NCBI GenBank assembly: GCA_019787685.1
Contig: JAHNUO010000012.1
Coordinates: forward strand, 62,001 to 126,000
Reading direction: 5' to 3'
DNA length: 64,000 nucleotides
Source: Chiua virens
Lineage: Eukaryota; Basidiomycota; Agaricomycetes; Boletales; Boletaceae
Within the stretch, counting starts at the first letter, position 1. Each line of letters begins with the position of its first letter. Position numbers and translations under genes: made by a program. Below are positions 58,933-64,000 of the stretch, piece after piece. The notes beneath the pieces were generated by a model. It was not told the DNA's origin, did not search any database, and saw only the letters and a list, made by a program, of their open reading frames with translations.

Positions 58933-59444
58933 CGATCGTGACTAGATCATTTCGAACGGAACAGTAGACTTTGTGATCTGATTTACCTAGTCATCGTACT
59001 AAACTGTATCAAAGTTGGCCGCCAAATGTGTAGGAAAGGTGACTTCGGAACATTCCCAGCCTCTTTCGCTCAGACAGTAAGTGTAGCGTGATCTGGTCGA
59101 AGCCATGATTCGAAAGGATTTCCACCGGCTTTGGCCCTAGCCTTCTCATATCTAGTCATCGATATCGACATCCTCACGGTTGCTGACTGTACGCGTCGCA
59201 GCGCGTGAAGCCCTTCGCGGCCCACTGAGGCCTATCCTGAAGGGTATGGAGTCAACTGCAGGTCACACCGTGATATTGTGCAAGATTCCATCACCGGCTC
59301 CCTAACTTGAGCGTGTAATCGGAATTGTAATACATTTCTAATCGATATTGTAATGCATTTGTAATTGTCATTGCAGTACAATTTTAGCCCCGCGTCAAAA
59401 TCTCAAGCTTATTGGAAAGCTTATTCATTGCAACAAGCAAAGGA
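58933..59444. other. Intergenic, no gene recognised
   Basis: 3' flank of TAH18. A short AT-rich segment with imperfect repeats of 'ttgtaatacattt' lies at about 59326-59375. Confidence 0.4.
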
Positions 59445-59572
59445 AATTTCCTACATACTCGAAAGGGTCCATTGGTCGATCGATTTCTAGATGCTCATTG
59501 TCAGGCACCTTGGGTTGTTCGTGCGAGCCGTGATGGTACATTCATTATCATCACCACCTCCTTCAGGCTCCT

Positions 59573-59578
59573 TATAAA
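59573..59578 (+). promoter_or_regulatory. TATA box of permease copy 2
   Basis: 'TATAAA' 73-78 bases before the ATG at 59651, in the block 'ttcaggctccttataaagtt' shared with copy 1. Confidence 0.6.
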
Positions 59579-59650
59579 GTTCTACGGTCAGTCCAATTCT
59601 CTTCATGCACACTGGGATTCAGCACTTACCCCTGAACACGGATGCCAATC

Positions 59651-61378
59651 ATGATTTCTGGATACGCCATCGCCACCTTGGTGCTCTTTATCATCTCTAT
59701 TTTCTTCGTAATTCGTCCTGTTTCCATACCCACGCTTCGTTCAATACCACGGATACCAATCAATCTCCTCACCGCTCCAATCCTTGCCATCGCAATTCTA
59801 TGGGCGGCTCAATGTCTTGACCCAGCCGTCATTCGCAATGGAATCGTCGGCACCGAAGGTGTCAAGCCTTATAACATCCTCATCCTATTCTTCTCTCTCG
59901 CTTACATGGCAATAACCCTCGACATTACTGGAATACTTCACGCTGCGGCATTCTGGGTCAGTAATAAGGGTGGTGACAATGGGTGGAGACTGTATTTTTA
60001 CTTCTATGTCATGCTCACTTTGCTCTCCATTCTGTTGGGGAACGATGCTGTCGTTCTCTCTGGGACTGCGTTCTTGGTTTATTACACGGAGATCGCAAAG
60101 CTCGACCCCAGAGCGTGGATCATGGCCGAGTTTGCCGTTGCTAACACTGCCAGCATGGTTCTATTCGTCGGAAATCCCACCAATGTATGCTTTCCCACAT
60201 CAATCCCACGTCTTGATGCCCTTGACTGACCAAATGTACGCAAGGTTGTTATAACCGAAGGCTTCAGCGTCAACGATGCGGCCTTTACAGCATACACCAT
60301 CCTTCCCTTTCTCGCCTGCAATATCTTTTGCTTTGCTGCACTTGCGTTCCAATTCCGGAAGCATGTCCCGCGGAAATTAACTCGTACCCCACTCAAGGAC
60401 CCGCGGCAAGTCTTGTTGGATCCCATTGGGGCTTGCGTTGGCAGCTTCATGCTTGGTGCAACGCTTATACTCTGTCTCGTCGTCAGCTTCTTTGGAATCG
60501 ATGTCTGGATGATTAGTTTGCCGTTCGCTGTCGGCAAGTTCATATTCGATCTTGGATGGGATTACTATCGGTACTCCCATGGCATCCCAATGTTGGGCCG
60601 TGGGGACCCCAACGCTGTGAGGGAAGACCTTGAAGAGGAAGCCTCGGAGAGTAGTTCCTCGAACCCTCCGTCACGACCCAATACTTCCTCTCACATGGAC
60701 GGACCTTCCTCAATCGAAAAGATTTCCGATCCGGAATCGCATTCACAGCCCGGACTTCCAAGATCTGAGGCCACGACACGCCCGGAACTCCCTCCCCCAT
60801 CGACAGCAGACATCAAAATGCCGTGGATCATCGAAAAGTACCGGTCATACAAGACCACCATTCACGCCCGACTCGATGAACGCTTCCCAACTTTCATCAC
60901 TGCACTACCACGGTTACCCTTTGCCCTCATTCCCTTTGCATTTTCACAGTTCATCCTCATCGAAGCCCTCAATCACCAGGGATGGGTGAATATTTTTGCC
61001 GACTGGCTCGTGCGCGCTTCTCATAAGCAAGTGCATCCGACGATCTGGTTGATCGGCGTTCTCGGTGTCGTTCTGTGCAACCTCGCAGGGACCAACATCG
61101 GAGCTACCATCCTTCTCACTCAAGTGGCCGCCGCAGCGGATCTCCCGTACGACGCCAACCGCGCTGCTGCCGTTGCGCTTGCTGTTGCATCCAACATTGG
61201 TGCGGTCAGCTTCACTTTCTCGGCTTCGCTCGCTGGTCTTCTCTGGCGGACCATTTTGGGACAAAAGGGGCTCCAGGTGAGGCAGAGAGACTTCGCTTTC
61301 TGGAATCTGTTACCGCTGTTGGCGATGACAACTGTGGGGCTTGCGGTTGTTTCTGCAGAGATGGCGGTTCTATTTTAA
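59651..61378 (+). CDS. ArsB/anion-permease-like transporter, copy 2 (intact)
   Basis: Same family as 40956-42675 and apparently functional: exons 59651-60184 and 60245-61378 join in frame to 555 residues. Features: N-terminal helices, 'LLGNDAVVLSGTAFLVYY', 'LFVGNPTN' at the exon junction followed by 'VVITEGFSVNDAAF', 'DPIGACVGSFMLGATL' (the site broken in copy 1), an acidic Ser-rich cytosolic loop 'EEEASESSSSNPPSR', and C-half helices with 'LCNLAGTNIGATILL'. The start was set at 59651 because it aligns with the single start of copy 1; an in-frame ATG nine bases upstream is also usable. Substrate not determinable from sequence. Confidence 0.9.
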
Positions 61379-61397
61379 TGAAACTCGTGACGAAGCG

Positions 61398-62081
61398 CTT
61401 CCCATTTATGATACCCGACTCACATCAGCCCTTTCCATTTGATATACTTTAGCCTGTGATCTTCCCTTTTCCTAGGTTATCGTTAGTATATACACATAGA
61501 CTAGTTGCTAGTCCTGAAATCTACTTTGATTGTCCTTTCTCGTCTCGCTCAACAATTCCAAACGCTTACCTCAAGCTCTGGATTTTCCTTTTGTTGTTGC
61601 TCTGACATAAGGATGTGTTAGGTCTGTTCTTGTATCTTGAGACAACTCCGACACATTCACTCTGTATGCACCGCCGTTGGGAATTTCATGATTAGACATG
61701 TATCCATAACATTCCTTTCTTTTCGCTGTCGTGCAGCGGCTGAAATTACATACATAGTAGATCTCGTCGATACCCATACACCGAACGTGGGGCAAGAATA
61801 CATGATTCGATGGTATACAAGGGTTATGGTGCCACTAATAGGATACAAAACAAATGTCGTGAATTTAAGTGGGATCGTAAATCGCTAGTAGAATTGCGAT
61901 GGTAGCCATGGTGCCAGTGTGTGGAATGAAAACAGTGCAAATGTGGAACGTCTGTCTGCTCGACGGAACAGATGTATGTAGCATATCGAGGGTCCTAGGG
62001 ATACATCGACAGTTAAGCGGCGGATAGGGAAATAGCACCAGTCCAACTTGAAGGAAACCTGCGTTCGCAAGGAGTCGCACA
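61398..62081. other. Convergent spacer
   Basis: Lies between the permease (plus) and the gene ending at 62082 (minus). Short overlapping open frames only; no gene recognised. Confidence 0.45.
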
Positions 62082-62772
62082 TCAGAGCCGTAACGTCGAG
62101 AAGGCGTCCGTCAGCGCGACGATATCGTACTCGCTGAAATCGACGCCGTAGTATAGCTGATCTTGGGCTTCGAAAAGGGCCAAGGCACGTATGACGCTCG
62201 GAATGTGACCTGGAGGAATTTCTTGCCGCAATAGATTGTCACAACTGTCGCAAAGGGTGCTATCGGTGTCCTGTTTGAACCTGGTTAGAAACAGTAACTG
62301 GGAGAGATCGGTAAAGCACATACACCAAAAAAGCTAGCGGACTGGTGTCCGTAGAACATGTTGATAGACGGCGAGTGAAAACGAGAGTCTAGTCGTCGCA
62401 CACTGGGACGGGGAGGCCACGCCGCTGTTCCATTCGTCCGGACACTTCATCACCGGTATCTGATCGTTGACAAACGTGTCTTCCTCCAGGTATAGAGACG
62501 TCTGAGGATCGTGCGGACAGAATTCGGTGATACTTCTGCTTCCTTGAAGTTTGCAGCCTATCCGCCAGTTCCACGAGAAGAGTACTCACGTCGCTTTCTG
62601 ACCAAGGATTCTTGACATCGACAGGGGGTAACTGGTCCTTTCCCTCAGCTTGCCTGTATAGCCTTGAGACGAGAAAAGAAGGCAACCGCCAGCTATCCGA
62701 TGCTGGGATGATTCCACTCTCGACGAGCCGCTGCGAAATAGGAACGAAGCAAAAAATGCCTGTGCTTGTCAT
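62082..62772 (-). CDS. Unassigned small protein, at least three exons
   Basis: The first exon starts with ATG at 62772 ('MTSTGIFCFVPISQRLVES', 'GIIPASDSWRLPSFLVSRLY', 'DVKNPWSESD') and ends at a good 'gtgagt' donor near 62589. The final exon reads 'SVIRALALFEAQDQLYYGVD' then 'FSEYDIVALTDAFSTLRL' and stop at 62082. It contains a 'CDSCDNLL' pair of cysteines. The middle exon has two candidate frames (one with 'VMKCPDEWNSG'), so its junctions are uncertain. I do not recognise the family. It is divergent from the dienoyl-CoA reductase with about 160 bp between starts. Confidence 0.5.
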
Positions 62773-62930
62773 AAACAGCTGACAGAAGCGTCATGTCGAA
62801 CTACGTCGGAGATGGATAGGTTGGCGGGATGAGAAGAGTCGAACGCGACGCGTTTGTATCACGTGTTAAAAAATCAACTCGGAATGTACATAAAGCCGGG
62901 ATCTCCGGTGTTACCTGTTCACCATCTTTT
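62773..62930. promoter_or_regulatory. Bidirectional promoter region
   Basis: 158 bp between the divergent starts of the unassigned gene and the dienoyl-CoA reductase. No named element was recognised. Confidence 0.4.
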
Positions 62931-64000
62931 ATGCCAACCATGCCTGCCAGGCCTGTCGTTGCTCCCGTGGCGAAGTCAACCGATGTCTTCAGATCCGATA
63001 TTTTCGCAGGGAAAGGTCTTGTTCTGCACCGGAGGTGGGTCTGGGATATGCAAGTCGATGACAGAAGCCGTCGTACGTCCACTATCTAGTAATGAGCATG
63101 CAAGCTTACCCGTCGGTAAAAGATGAGACACGGAGCCAGCGCAGTCATCATAGGAAGAAAGTGAGTGCCACCGGGTACTTTCATTAGGTTGGAATGTCCC
63201 ATTGACCATATGTTAGCCTGGAGAGGCTCACCGAGAGCGCCAATGAACTTTCCCGGGCCACGGGCCGGACATGCATCCTCGCACAAGCCGACGTAAGACA
63301 CCCCGAACAACTCAAGGATGCAGTCGCGAAAACGATTGAAAAGTTTGGAAGAATTGATTTTGTCATCTGCGGCAAGTCCATCATTGCCATCTTCGCGTTC
63401 AACGTGTTGACAATACTCGTGGAGACAGGTGCCGCGGGCAATTTCCTCGCATCTATCGAGGGAATGTCAGAGAACGCGTTTAGAACTGTCATGGAAATTG
63501 ATACCGTATATCCGTTCTTCGTTTGTCCCCGTCCCAGGTCTAACCGGCGTCATAGATCGGAACATTCAACACTGTCAAGGCCACATTACCGTACATCCAG
63601 GCGTCGCTCGGCGCATACATTCATGTTAGCGCGACAGCTACACCACAAGGGTACCATTTGCATGTTTTCTTGTCCTCGCCTACTGATGGTCTTCGTGTTA
63701 GGCACGCCATACCAAGTTCATGTTTCAGCTGCCAAAGCTGGCGTGGACGCTCTCTCTGCGGTCCTAGCATTGGAGCAGGGTCCTCGAGGCATACGTTCAA
63801 ACGTCATCGCTCCGGGGCCCATTGGAAATACAGAAGGTACATCCCGACTCCGCAATCAATCAAGTGGCCAAGGCAGATCATACCCTCTGGGTCGCATCGG
63901 TCACTTGGACGATGTTGCCAATGCTGCCGTGTTTCTTTTCAGCGATGCGGCGTCTTATATAACTGGTCAGGTGATCCTCGTCGACGGGGGATTCGAACAC
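62931..64000 (+). CDS. Peroxisomal 2,4-dienoyl-CoA reductase, 5' part (runs off the end)
   Basis: SDR enzyme that reduces 2,4-dienoyl-CoAs from unsaturated fatty acids during peroxisomal beta-oxidation. Exons give 'MPARPVVAPVAKSTDVFRSD', 'GKVLFCTGGGSGICKSMTEA' (NADPH glycine motif), 'MRHGASAVIIGRKLERL', 'LAQADVRHPEQLKDAV', 'FGRIDFVICGAAGNFLA', 'FNTVKATLPYIQASLGAYIH', 'TPYQVHVSAAKAGVDALSAV', 'GIRSNVIAPGPIGNTEG' and 'YITGQVILVDGGFEH'. The C-terminus, where a peroxisomal SKL/AKL-type signal would be, is beyond the window. As read, one extra G at 63011-63016 shifts the frame between 'DIFAGK' and 'VLFCTGG'. The intron after 'VIC' is GC-AG ('gcaagt' to 'gagacag'). The start could also be the second in-frame ATG at 62940. 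Confidence 0.87.

Larger units (their letters stand above)
59445..61397 (+). repeat. Inverted duplication, right arm
   Basis: Inverted counterpart of 40935-42870. Upstream matches include the 'tccattggt(t/c)gatc' and 'cgtgcgagccgtga' blocks, and the match ends soon after the stop codon. The arms are 16.6 kb apart. Confidence 0.9.

Overview
This window looks like the nuclear genome of a mushroom-forming basidiomycete (Agaricomycete). Genes are split by many short introns of about 45-65 nt with GT-AG (twice GC-AG) ends. A DUF6533-type membrane protein, a basidiomycete-style CorA-like transporter, an ArAE/Bre4-type transporter and large P450 families are all present. No transposase, reverse transcriptase or viral gene was recognised. 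Gene models were built by eye from reading frames, splice signals and family motifs, so exon edges are approximate unless stated.

Region 1 (1-21.3 kb) is a P450 island. A 5.26-kb unit is repeated in direct orientation (531-5797 and 6211-11473). Each unit carries a decayed P450 fragment followed by an apparently intact 12-exon, 516-codon P450 (A and B). Next come P450-D (minus), a class I SAM methyltransferase (plus), P450-E (minus) and P450-C (plus), a diverged paralogue of A/B with a one-base frameshift. The 3' edge of the duplicated unit falls inside the last exon of P450-D, so unit A carries an orphan tail of D. That suggests unit B is the original and A the copy. Five P450s plus a methyltransferase suggest a specialised-metabolism or detoxification locus, but no backbone enzyme (PKS, NRPS, terpene synthase) is visible.

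Region 2 (21.3-44.8 kb) is looser. It holds two relics of one membrane-protein family in opposite orientations, a tRNA-Pro(UGG) with a 12-nt intron, an aldehyde dehydrogenase with a stop or frameshift in exon 1, a DUF6533 protein, a large Bre4-like transporter with one frameshift, and the first copy of an ArsB/anion-permease-like gene.

Region 3 (44.8-64 kb) is gene-dense housekeeping DNA: CorA-like transporter, FMN-dependent alpha-hydroxy-acid dehydrogenase, a Rab-like GTPase with a long insert, Lsm6, a nuclear protein built from repeated SAP-like exon modules, the diflavin reductase Tah18, the second permease copy, an unassigned gene, and the 5' part of a peroxisomal 2,4-dienoyl-CoA reductase that runs off the end. 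The two permease copies form an inverted repeat with arms of about 1.9 kb, 16.6 kb apart, and share promoter sequence.

Five otherwise convincing genes (P450-C, ALDH, Bre4-like, permease copy 1, dienoyl-CoA reductase) each carry a single-base frame break. This could be real decay, but such a regular pattern also fits residual indel errors in the assembly.
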